DNA of 12,028 nucleotides. It comes from JBAPRR01 sp049281195 (GTDB lineage Bacteria > Actinomycetota > Acidimicrobiia > Acidimicrobiales > CAVXTF01). Positions 5,792-12,028 of the stretch are shown here, piece by piece. A program made the position numbers and the translations under genes. Numbering within the stretch: the stretch's first letter is position 1; every line of letters begins with the position of its first letter. Location of the stretch: contig JBAPRR010000040.1 of NCBI GenBank assembly GCA_049281195.1, positions 1 through 12,028 of the forward strand, given 5' to 3'. The notes beneath the pieces are model-generated. The model was not told the origin of the DNA and made no database searches. It saw only the letters and a list, made by a program, of their open reading frames with translations.

Positions 5792-8386
5792 CTACTCCGC
5801 TTCCTTCGACTGCTGGTACTCGTCGATGGTCATGAGCACTGCGCGGGGCTTCGACCCTTGCGGAGGACCGACGACGCCCTTGTTCTCGAGAAGATCCATG
5901 AGGCGTCCGGCTCTGGCGAAGCCCACCTGCAGCTTGCGTTGAAGCATCGACGTCGAGCCCAGCTGGCTCAGTACGACCGTCTCGAGGGCCTTGTCCAAGA
6001 GCTCGTCGTCCTCACCCACCATCTTGGTGGCGCCGGCCTGAACACCGTCACCGGCGATCCCCTCGACATACTCGGGCTTGCTCTGGCGCCTCCAATGGGC
6101 GACAACAGCCCGCACCTCGTCCTCTGTCACCCATGGTCCCTGGATCCTTCTCGGAACGGACGAAGAAGCCGTGAGCAGCAACATGTCGCCCTTGCCGATG
6201 AGGCGCTCCGCCCCGGGCTGGTCGAGGATGACCCGGCTGTCGGCGAGCGAGGACACGCTGAACGCGAGCCGGCTCGGGATGTTGGCCTTGATCACGCCCG
6301 TGATGACATCGACAGATGGCCGCTGAGTAGCGAGCACCAGGTGGATGCCGACGGCCCGGGCCATCTGGGCGATACGGCAGACCGAATCTTCGACGTCGCG
6401 GGCCGCCACCATCATCAGGTCGTTCAGCTCGTCGACGACCACCAGGATGAACGGCAGCTTGTTGTGAACGCGGGCGATCGGCTCTGTGGAGGAGCGCACC
6501 TCGGCGACGCGTGAGGCCACGGAATCGGATTTCTCGTCTCCGGCAATCTCACCTTCAGGGTCTTCTGAGTCTGGGTCTTCCGAATCTGGGTCTTCTGAAT
6601 CGACCAGATCCCCGCCTTCGGTGGGATCCCCGAGCTCGCCACGATCGATCGCCGTGTTGTATCCGGTGATGTCGCGCATGCCGACCTCAGCTAGGAGGTC
6701 GTAACGGCGCTCCATCTCGGTCACCGCCCAAGCCAGCGCGTTGGCAGCCTTCTTAGGATCGACGACCACCTGGGTTAGCAGGTGTGGAAGGCCGTTGTAC
6801 TGGCCGAGCTCCACGCGTTTGGGGTCGACCAGGATCAACCGCACCTGCTCGGGACTCGTGCGCACCAGGATGGAGGTGAGAAGCGAGTTGATGCACGACG
6901 ACTTTCCGGCGCCGGTCGCACCCGATATGAGGATGTGGGGCATGTCGGCGAGGTTGGCCATTACGGCACGGCCGGCGATGTCGCGCCCCAACCCGACCTC
7001 GAGCGGATGGACCGCCTGCTTCGCTTCCTCGCTCGACAGCACGTCGCCCAGCGTGACGAGCTGCCTTTTGCGATTCGGCACCTCGATACCGATCGCCGAC
7101 ATGCCGGGGATGGGTGCCAGGATCCGCACGTCGGGTGAAGCCATGGCATAGGCGATGTCCTTGGCCAGGCTCGTCACCCTGGCCACCTTCACTCCCGGAC
7201 CGAGCTCGAGCTCGTAGCGGGTCACCGTGGGGCCGACAGTATGGCCCACGAGGCGGGTCTCGACGCCGTGCGCAGCGAGGGCGTCGACGAGAGACCTACC
7301 GGCGACGGCGATCTCGCCTCTGTCAATGGCCTGGGCCCGCGAGCGGGCCAGGATCCCTACGTGGGGCAGGCGCCAGTTGCCGGGGGTGGAACCGAGCTCC
7401 AATTCCAGCTGGCGCGACGGACCCGACGCCTTGGGCCTGGCCGGAGCGGGTCGAGCAGCTACAGGAGCCGGGGTGTCTGCGTCGATCCCGGGGTCTTCGA
7501 TCTCTTCGGCGCTTATCTCGTCAGCGACGGGATCGTCCAGCGGATCATCGAGAGGAATGTCGATATCCATCTGCGAGTAGTCGACACCGGCGTAACGGCT
7601 GCGAGCCTGAGACGTGTCGGCCTTGATGACCACCTCGCCCACCGAGCTGAGTGCCTCTGCCGTCTCGGTCAAGCGGCCCCAGCTGTATCGCGCGAACGAC
7701 GCGGTCCCGGCGACGACGGCGCGCAGACTGACCCCGGTCAGCACGATCAGGGCGCAACCGAGCACCGCTATCAGCACCACTGCGGCCCCGAAGGAGCCGA
7801 GCCCGGCGCGCAAAGGGTCACACGCGGCTGCACCCAGCCAGCCCCCGGCGCCAGCGAGCTCGTGGGCCGGAGCGGTGATCCGTGGTGCGCCGCCTCCCAC
7901 CGCGGCCAGCCCCGATATCGACCACACGGACAAACCGAGACCGAGCACCGCCCGGATCGGCTCGCGCTCCGCGGAACGTTCCGCTATCAGGAGTATCCCG
8001 GCCACCAGACATGCGGCAGGTAGGGCGAACCGCCCCGTTCCGAGCAGGTCGCCCGCCGCGTCGCGTATTCCCCGACCCACCGGTCCGAGAGAGCCTCCGT
8101 AAAGAGCGACTGCTCCGAGGATCGCCACGGTGACAAGAGCCAGGGCCCACAGATCGGTCTTGTGATCGGAAAGGACCGCGGCAAGCGATTCCCTGGTCTG
8201 GGACTGCTTACGCTTGGAACGGGGCGATTTCGACTTGGAGGTCGAGCGGGCCCGGCTCCCGGGCGCGGATCGCGACGTCGTCGCCCGGCCGGCAGCGGTT
8301 CCAGGCCTTGCTGGCTTTCCGGAGCCGCCTCGACCTGGGGACCTTGCGTGCCGCGCGCGTGAGGGGACGCGCTTAGTGGTCACCAC
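5792..8386 (-). CDS. ftsK: FtsK/SpoIIIE DNA translocase
   Basis: Septum-located ATP-driven DNA pump that moves chromosome termini out of the closing division septum and aids dimer resolution. It has 864 residues. Residues 1-66 are very basic (Arg/Lys/Ser-rich). Hydrophobic segments at about 80-97, 119-136, 144-163 and 194-221 give a four-pass membrane domain. An acidic linker (about 270-305) and a Pro/Ala stretch follow. The motor has GPTVTRYE, Walker A GATGAGKSS (489-497), DPKRVELGQYNG, MERRYDLL, Walker B ILVVVDEL (647-654), ATQRPSVDVITG and LDQPGAERLIGKGDML. The C-terminus is the winged-helix gamma domain (SMLQRKLQVGFARAGRLMDLLE, then GVVGP), which reads KOPS-type sites. Between the Walker motifs is an unusual insertion of about 55 residues (581-636) with three DSEDP repeats. 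Start GTG 8386, or GTG 8383 directly after it; neither has a Shine-Dalgarno sequence. The gene follows rnj, as in many actinobacteria. Confidence 0.96.
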   Translation of the reverse strand: MVTTKRVPSRARHARSPGRGGSGKPARPGTAAGRATTSRSAPGSRARSTSKSKSPRSKRKQSQTRESLAAVLSDHKTDLWALALVTVAILGAVALYGGSLGPVGRGIRDAAGDLLGTGRFALPAACLVAGILLIAERSAEREPIRAVLGLGLSVWSISGLAAVGGGAPRITAPAHELAGAGGWLGAAACDPLRAGLGSFGAAVVLIAVLGCALIVLTGVSLRAVVAGTASFARYSWGRLTETAEALSSVGEVVIKADTSQARSRYAGVDYSQMDIDIPLDDPLDDPVADEISAEEIEDPGIDADTPAPVAARPAPARPKASGPSRQLELELGSTPGNWRLPHVGILARSRAQAIDRGEIAVAGRSLVDALAAHGVETRLVGHTVGPTVTRYELELGPGVKVARVTSLAKDIAYAMASPDVRILAPIPGMSAIGIEVPNRKRQLVTLGDVLSSEEAKQAVHPLEVGLGRDIAGRAVMANLADMPHILISGATGAGKSSCINSLLTSILVRTSPEQVRLILVDPKRVELGQYNGLPHLLTQVVVDPKKAANALAWAVTEMERRYDLLAEVGMRDITGYNTAIDRGELGDPTEGGDLVDSEDPDSEDPDSEDPEGEIAGDEKSDSVASRVAEVRSSTEPIARVHNKLPFILVVVDELNDLMMVAARDVEDSVCRIAQMARAVGIHLVLATQRPSVDVITGVIKANIPSRLAFSVSSLADSRVILDQPGAERLIGKGDMLLLTASSSVPRRIQGPWVTEDEVRAVVAHWRRQSKPEYVEGIAGDGVQAGATKMVGEDDELLDKALETVVLSQLGSTSMLQRKLQVGFARAGRLMDLLENKGVVGPPQGSKPRAVLMTIDEYQQSKEAE
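6557..6601 (-). repeat. Three 15-bp tandem repeats coding DSEDP in ftsK
   Basis: Three back-to-back 15-base units each encode Asp-Ser-Glu-Asp-Pro (FtsK residues 596-610). Read on the minus strand they differ only at synonymous third positions: GAT/GAT/GAC for Asp, TCA/TCG/TCA for Ser, and CCA/CCA/CCT for Pro. Unit length is a multiple of three, so gain or loss of a unit keeps the frame. The repeat sits in an acidic, probably disordered loop of the motor domain. Confidence 0.9.
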
Positions 8387-8397
8387 AGTGACAACAA

Positions 8398-8452
8398 AGC
8401 TAACACCAGCCCCAAGGAGCCCTGGTGACCCCTTTGAGCTGGACCTTTAGCT
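8398..8452. repeat. Outer inverted repeat spanning the rnj-ftsK gap
   Basis: AGCTAA at 8398-8403 and TTAGCT at 8447-8452 are perfect 6-base inverted repeats. They enclose the smaller hairpin and nearly the whole 68-base gap between the rnj stop and the ftsK start. The right arm of the inner stem abuts the outer arm directly, so the two could stack in the RNA with a 19-base bulge on one side. The arms are short and chance is not excluded. Confidence 0.3.
8404..8427 (-). terminator. Possible terminator or attenuator hairpin between rnj and ftsK
   Basis: On the minus strand CACCAG (8427-8422) pairs with CTGGTG (8409-8404). The loop can close further as C-U-C/G-G-G around CUUG after a two-base bulge. 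A moderately U-rich stretch (UUAGCUUUGUUGU) follows directly, and the ftsK GTG is 17 bases downstream. It lies 27 bases after the rnj stop. The stem is short and the tail is interrupted, so termination is only a possibility. Confidence 0.35.
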
Positions 8453-8454
8453 GC

Positions 8455-10116
8455 TCAAACCAGGACCACGACCGGCACGATCATCGGCCGGCGCCTGGTG
8501 CGCTCCCCCACGAACCGTCCCAGGGCCTTCCGCGCCACCCGAGACAGCGACTCGTGGTCGGGGGCGCCTTCGGCGAGCGCCGTCTCGATGGCCCGGGCCA
8601 CCGCCGCGCTGGCCTCCTCGATGAGGGCGTCGGCTTCCGGTGCGTGTACCCAACCCCGCGTGACGATCTCCGGCTTCTTCACCAGGTCATGCGCGCGGAG
8701 GTCCACGGTGGCGACGACGACCACCACACCCTCCTCGGCCAGAACCCGGCGGTCCCGCAGCACACCGTGACCCACGTCGCCCACGGTTCCGTCGACGTAC
8801 AGGTAGCCGGCGGGCACGTCACCGGAGATCTCGAGGCCTTTGTCGGTAATCGACAGAAGGTCCCCGTCCTGGCACAGCACGGCCTTTTTGGGATCCACAC
8901 CCATCTGATGCGCGAGCGTCAGATGGTTGACCAGATGCCGGTATTCGCCGTGCACCGGCACGAAGTACTCGGGCTTGGCCACAGACAACAGGGTCTTGAG
9001 CTCGCCCTGGCGCGCGTGGCCACTCACGTGAACCGGCTCGACGCCGGTGTCGACCACCTCTGCACCTCTGCGGTACAGACCGTCGATGACCTTGCCCACG
9101 GCCCATTCGTTTCCCGGGATGGGGTGGGCGCTTATGACGACCACGTCGCCGTCGCGAAGCGACAACCATTTGTTTTCGCCTGTTGCGAGCAGGCTCAGCG
9201 CGGACAGAGGTTCCCCTTGGGAGCCCGTCGAGATCACACAGACCTGCCCATCAGGAAGCCTGTCGACGTCTTCTATATCGATGAGCAAACTTTGAGGGAG
9301 GGTGAGCAGTCCGAGCCGTTCTGCCAGATCGACGTTCTTTCGCATCGACCGTCCGAGCGTGGCAACCCTCCGACCGGTAGCACTTGCGGCCTCGATGATC
9401 TGCTGGACGCGATGGATGTGGCTGGCGAAGCATGCGACGACTATCCGCTTTCCCGCCCGTGCCGCGAACACCCGACGTAGCGTCGCCCCCACGCTCGCCT
9501 CGGACTCGGTGAATCCCGGCTCCTCCGCATTCGTCGAATCCGACAGAAGAAGGCGGATGCCCGGTTCGTCAGCCAGCGCGCCGATCCTGGCCAGATCGGT
9601 ACGCCGCCCATCTACCGGGGTCAGGTCGAGCTTGAAGTCGCCGGAGTGCAGGATCACGCCTTGTGGCGTGTGGAAGGCGGTAGCGAACCCGTGAGGCACC
9701 GAGTGGGTAACGGGGATGAACTCGACCTCGAACGGCCCCACTTGCCGGCGCTCGTTGTCCTTGACCTCGATGAACCGCGCCTTTTCCAAAAGGCCTGCTT
9801 CTTCCACCCGGTGCTTGGCCAGCCCGAGCGTCAACTCGGAACCGAGCACGTCGGTGGACAGGTCTCGAAGAAGGTAGGCCAGGCCGCCCGTGTGGTCCTC
9901 GTGGCCGTGGGTGAGGATCACCGCGTCGACCTTGTCCGCACGGTCGCGCAGATAGGAGAGGTCGGGCAGGACCAGGTCGATCCCCGGCATATCGGGGTCC
10001 GGGAACATGACGCCGACATCGAGCACCACGATGCGGCCATTGAGCTCGAAGCAGGCGCAATTGCGTCCTATCTCTCCGAGCCCGCCAAGGAATGCGATCT
10101 TTACCTGGTCCGCCAC
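8455..10116 (-). CDS. rnj: Ribonuclease J (metallo-beta-lactamase/beta-CASP)
   Basis: Zinc-dependent RNase with endonuclease and 5'-to-3' exonuclease activity, acting in mRNA decay and rRNA maturation in the cytoplasm. From GTG 10116 there are 553 residues, the standard RNase J length. The sequence opens with KIAFLGGLGEIGRNC, typical of the family. The metal-binding motif HGHEDH is at 70-75, followed by His137 in VTHSVPHG and Asp159 in HSGDFKLD. The beta-CASP region has LLSDSTNAE and STGSQGEPLSAL, then HVSGHARQGELKTLL and PVHGEYRHL. The C-terminal domain ends GRFVGERTRRRPMIVPVVV. The frame stays open upstream to 10302, but that part overlaps dapA and has no family similarity. GTG 10116 is chosen because it lies 19 bases after the dapA stop and puts the conserved N-terminus at residue 6. 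AGGA lies 13 bases before it, somewhat far. The dapA-rnj pair is common in actinobacteria and probably cotranscribed. Confidence 0.97.
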   Translation of the reverse strand: MADQVKIAFLGGLGEIGRNCACFELNGRIVVLDVGVMFPDPDMPGIDLVLPDLSYLRDRADKVDAVILTHGHEDHTGGLAYLLRDLSTDVLGSELTLGLAKHRVEEAGLLEKARFIEVKDNERRQVGPFEVEFIPVTHSVPHGFATAFHTPQGVILHSGDFKLDLTPVDGRRTDLARIGALADEPGIRLLLSDSTNAEEPGFTESEASVGATLRRVFAARAGKRIVVACFASHIHRVQQIIEAASATGRRVATLGRSMRKNVDLAERLGLLTLPQSLLIDIEDVDRLPDGQVCVISTGSQGEPLSALSLLATGENKWLSLRDGDVVVISAHPIPGNEWAVGKVIDGLYRRGAEVVDTGVEPVHVSGHARQGELKTLLSVAKPEYFVPVHGEYRHLVNHLTLAHQMGVDPKKAVLCQDGDLLSITDKGLEISGDVPAGYLYVDGTVGDVGHGVLRDRRVLAEEGVVVVVATVDLRAHDLVKKPEIVTRGWVHAPEADALIEEASAAVARAIETALAEGAPDHESLSRVARKALGRFVGERTRRRPMIVPVVVLV

Positions 10117-10135
10117 TTGATCTGATTGGTCCTGA

Positions 10136-11035
10136 TCAGTCCGAAATCGATGCGAGCAGTTCGCGAGCCAGAACGTCGAGATCCTCTGGAGCTTCTCCCA
10201 TGGGGAGTCTGCACTGACCGGCGGGAAGTCCCATGGCTCTGCACATCGCCTTTGCCGGCAGCGGATTCGGGTAGATCTCCGAGCTCTGAAATGCGATCGC
10301 ATCCAGGTAGCGCGCGTTGATCTGCTGCGCTTCTTCGGTGTCGCCTTTGGCGAATTTCGCGATCATCTCCGACAGGTGCGGTCCGAGCCAATGTGCCGCC
10401 ACACTGACCGTGCCCACGGCTCCGACCGACAGCATCGGCAACGTGTAGGCGTCGTCGCCGCAATAGATGTCGAAACCTTGCGGAGCCTGCGCCGCCAGAC
10501 GCGCTGTCGAAAGCACATCAGCGGCAGCGTCTTTCACTCCGACGATCGTGTTCGAGTTTCGGGCCAGGTGCAACATGGTGTCGGTTTCGACCCTGCGCCC
10601 GGCTCTGACCGGATGGTCGTAGACGAGGATCGGAAGATCCGTCGATGCGGCGACCGCTTCGAAGTGCGCGATGAGTCCGGCTTGAGAAGGCCGGGCGTAG
10701 TAAGGCGTCACGACCAGTACAGCGTCAACCCCGGCATCTTTGGCTGATCCGGTCCGATGGATCGTGTGGCGGGTGCTGCTCGTACCGGTGGCGGCGATCA
10801 CCGGGATCGTCACCGCCTCGGCCACAGCCCGAAAAAGGTCCGCGGCCTCGTCGTCGTCCAACGAGGATCCCTCTCCGGTCGAGCCCGCAACGACAAGCGC
10901 GTCAGAACGATGCTCGGAGAGCCACTTGGCGAGCCTGACCGCTCCGTCGAGGTCGACCTCACCATCGACGTCGAATGGCGTGACCATGGCGGTCACGAGC
11001 GAACCGAATCGTCCTGTGCCTGCGGGGCCTGTCAC
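10136..11035 (-). CDS. dapA: 4-hydroxy-tetrahydrodipicolinate synthase
   Basis: Class I aldolase that condenses pyruvate with aspartate-4-semialdehyde, the entry to lysine and diaminopimelate synthesis; cytoplasmic and usually tetrameric. It has 299 residues, a normal length. A TIM-barrel pattern is visible: GSLVTAMVTPF near the start, AGSTGEGSSL (50-59), TPYYARPSQAGL with Tyr112/113, VYDHPVRAGR with Tyr139 and Arg144, and the Schiff-base lysine in VGVKDA (Lys168). NPLPAKAMCRAMG and CRLPM lie near the C-terminus. The usual G-T-T-G-E motif reads G-S-T-G-E, so the Thr of the Thr-Tyr-Tyr triad is Ser52. Related N-acetylneuraminate lyases have the same motif, but Arg144 and the rnj-ftsK neighbourhood favour DapA. 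GTG 11035 has no Shine-Dalgarno sequence; a TAGCCT box 7 bases upstream could fit a leaderless start. The stop is 19 bases before rnj. Confidence 0.93.
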   Translation of the reverse strand: MTGPAGTGRFGSLVTAMVTPFDVDGEVDLDGAVRLAKWLSEHRSDALVVAGSTGEGSSLDDDEAADLFRAVAEAVTIPVIAATGTSSTRHTIHRTGSAKDAGVDAVLVVTPYYARPSQAGLIAHFEAVAASTDLPILVYDHPVRAGRRVETDTMLHLARNSNTIVGVKDAAADVLSTARLAAQAPQGFDIYCGDDAYTLPMLSVGAVGTVSVAAHWLGPHLSEMIAKFAKGDTEEAQQINARYLDAIAFQSSEIYPNPLPAKAMCRAMGLPAGQCRLPMGEAPEDLDVLARELLASISD

Positions 11036-11075
11036 TTGTTCGAGGCTACAGCCAGAAATAGAGCGCGTCGCGGCC

Positions 11076-11121
11076 CCTGACCGGATGGCGCCGCCGTCTG
11101 ATGCGAGCCGGATCGGTCAGG
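11076..11121. repeat. 8-bp inverted repeat over the stop of the ferritin-like gene
   Basis: CCTGACCG at 11076-11083 and CGGTCAGG at 11114-11121 are perfect inverted repeats with a 30-base GC-rich loop. The arm at 11114-11121 contains the ferritin-like gene's TGA stop (11119-11117). The other arm ends about 40 bases before the dapA start. It fits an mRNA 3'-end hairpin or weak intrinsic terminator, but no T-run follows on the minus strand. It may separate the ferritin-like gene from the dapA operon. Confidence 0.45.
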
Positions 11122-12028
11122 ATGCCTGAGCCTGCTCCCCCGGTGTGGCCTGGAGCTCCTCGTACTCCTCGCCGGTGTCGGCCCAGTCCTCGAAGGCGAT
11201 GACGCCGATCTCGGTGAACCGTTCCCTCAACCAGCCGTCGGCCGCGTCGAGCAGACCCAGCTTTTTGCAGTTGGGAACAATCTTCGAGAACAGCATGATC
11301 TGGAACAGCTTCTGGTCGTCGAGGTCGATGATGAGAGGAGCAACGGCCTTGGGGTCGACGCCGAGCTTCGTCCACACCTCCTGCTGCAGGAAACGGTCGC
11401 GCATGCGCACCGCGGCCTCGAAAGCGAATTCCTGGCGCTCACGGATCTCCGAGGCGGACAGCTGCGTGTAGTACTCCTGAAGCGACAGCACGCCGAACGC
11501 CACGTGACGTGCCTCGTCGGACATGACGTAGCGGAGGAGCTGCTTGAGCAAGGGCTCCGTCGTCATCTGGTGCATGTAGCCGAACGCGGCGAGGGCCAGA
11601 CCCTCGACCATGATCTGCATGCCGAGATAGGTCATGTCCCAACGCGAGTCGGAGATGATGTCGTCCAACAGCATCCGCAGGTGCGCATTGATCGGGTAGT
11701 GGCCTGACAGCTTGTCGTCGAGGTACTTCGAGAACACCTCGACGTGGCGTGCCTCGTCCATCACCTGGGTGGCCGCGTAGTACTTGGCGTCGATCCACGG
11801 AACCGACTCGACGATCTTGGCGGTGCATAGCAGCGCCCCCTGCTCGCCGTGCATGAACTGCGACAGCGTCCAGTTCTGGCTCTCCACGCCGAGCTCGATC
11901 CACTCCTTGTCTCCCCACTTTTCGAACGGGGTGCCCGTGACGTCGAGGCCGCCTGTCATCCCGCCGTTTTGCACGGCGTTCGCCACGACGAGCTTCTCCT
12001 GGTCGACCTCGATCTCCCACGGCAGGTC
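11117..12028 (-). CDS. Ferritin-like (R2-type) diiron protein, 5' end probably outside window
   Basis: Helical-bundle protein with a complete carboxylate-bridged diiron site, probably an oxygen-activating oxygenase or oxidase of unknown substrate. Numbered from GTG 11986, the ligand pattern is Glu48 (MHGEQG), Glu78-x-x-His81 (DEARHVEVF), Glu128 (IMVEGLA) and Glu158-x-x-His161 (SDEARHVAFG). Spacing matches ribonucleotide-reductase-R2-like and AurF-like diiron proteins. I see no signal peptide or membrane segment. The acidic C-terminus ends in GEQAQAS. GTG 11986 has AGGAG nine bases upstream and would give 289 residues. However, the frame stays open for 14 further codons to the edge, all ending in G or C and reading like protein (LPWEIEVDQEKL), so I favour a start beyond 12028. 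It is separated from dapA by 81 bases containing an inverted repeat. Its position before dapA does not reveal its role. The diiron fold is well supported; the reaction is not. Confidence 0.85.
   Translation of the reverse strand, partial: DLPWEIEVDQEKLVVANAVQNGGMTGGLDVTGTPFEKWGDKEWIELGVESQNWTLSQFMHGEQGALLCTAKIVESVPWIDAKYYAATQVMDEARHVEVFSKYLDDKLSGHYPINAHLRMLLDDIISDSRWDMTYLGMQIMVEGLALAAFGYMHQMTTEPLLKQLLRYVMSDEARHVAFGVLSLQEYYTQLSASEIRERQEFAFEAAVRMRDRFLQQEVWTKLGVDPKAVAPLIIDLDDQKLFQIMLFSKIVPNCKKLGLLDAADGWLRERFTEIGVIAFEDWADTGEEYEELQATPGEQAQAS

Noticed and set aside
4765..5835. Long open frame on the plus strand (356 codons) opposite the carboxypeptidase gene
   Set aside because: Its product is rich in Arg, His and Gly with no recognisable domain. 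It mirrors a clear peptidase gene and runs into the ftsK end, as expected of a GC-driven shadow frame.
8425..9480. Long open frame on the plus strand (351 codons) opposite rnj
   Set aside because: The minus strand is an unmistakable RNase J across the same bases, and the plus-strand product shows no motif.
10117..10302. N-terminal extension of rnj to 10302
   Set aside because: This part lies entirely within or at the end of dapA in another frame, and family-typical sequence begins only at GTG 10116.
1..12028. CRISPR, IS elements, tRNA genes, toxin-antitoxin or defence genes
   Set aside because: No spaced repeats, transposase motifs, cloverleaf or small paired genes were seen. Every stretch over about 210 bases is covered by a housekeeping gene on the minus strand.

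Overview
The window reads as a GC-rich chromosome segment from an actinobacterium. The dapA-rnj-ftsK and miaB-miaA-dapF orders are both typical of that phylum. The overall flavour (diiron ferritin-like neighbour, DapF variant) would fit an Acidimicrobiia-like lineage, but the exact class is inference. All nine genes lie on the minus strand, so they are read from the right edge to the left edge, with short gaps or overlaps. Long plus-strand frames are GC-driven shadows of these genes.

Layout in transcription order. (1) 12028-11117: a ferritin-like, R2-type diiron protein whose 5' end lies outside the window. (2) 11035-10136: dapA, the first committed step of lysine/diaminopimelate synthesis. 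(3) 10116-8455: rnj, ribonuclease J. (4) 8386-5792: ftsK, the septal DNA translocase, with an acidic tandem-repeat insertion in its motor. (5) 5583-4198: a membrane-anchored D-Ala-D-Ala carboxypeptidase-like protein, preceded by a 208-base gap. (6) 4167-3316: thrB, homoserine kinase. (7) 3274-1847: miaB. (8) about 1947-904: miaA. (9) about 869-1: dapF, which loses only its last few codons at the left edge.

Functionally this is housekeeping. dapA and dapF make meso-diaminopimelate for peptidoglycan and lysine, and thrB sends the same aspartate-semialdehyde-derived carbon to threonine. The carboxypeptidase trims peptidoglycan stem peptides, and FtsK clears DNA from the division septum. RNase J processes RNA. 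MiaA and MiaB act in sequence on A37 of tRNAs (isopentenylation, then methylthiolation).

I found no mobile element, CRISPR array, tRNA, rRNA or obviously novel multi-gene system. The points that merit a second look are small: Ser in place of the first catalytic Cys of DapF, Ser in place of the catalytic-triad Thr in DapA, a DSEDP repeat between the Walker motifs of FtsK, an unusual miaA start that may overlap miaB by 101 bases, several gene starts without a Shine-Dalgarno sequence, and two inverted repeats at gene borders.
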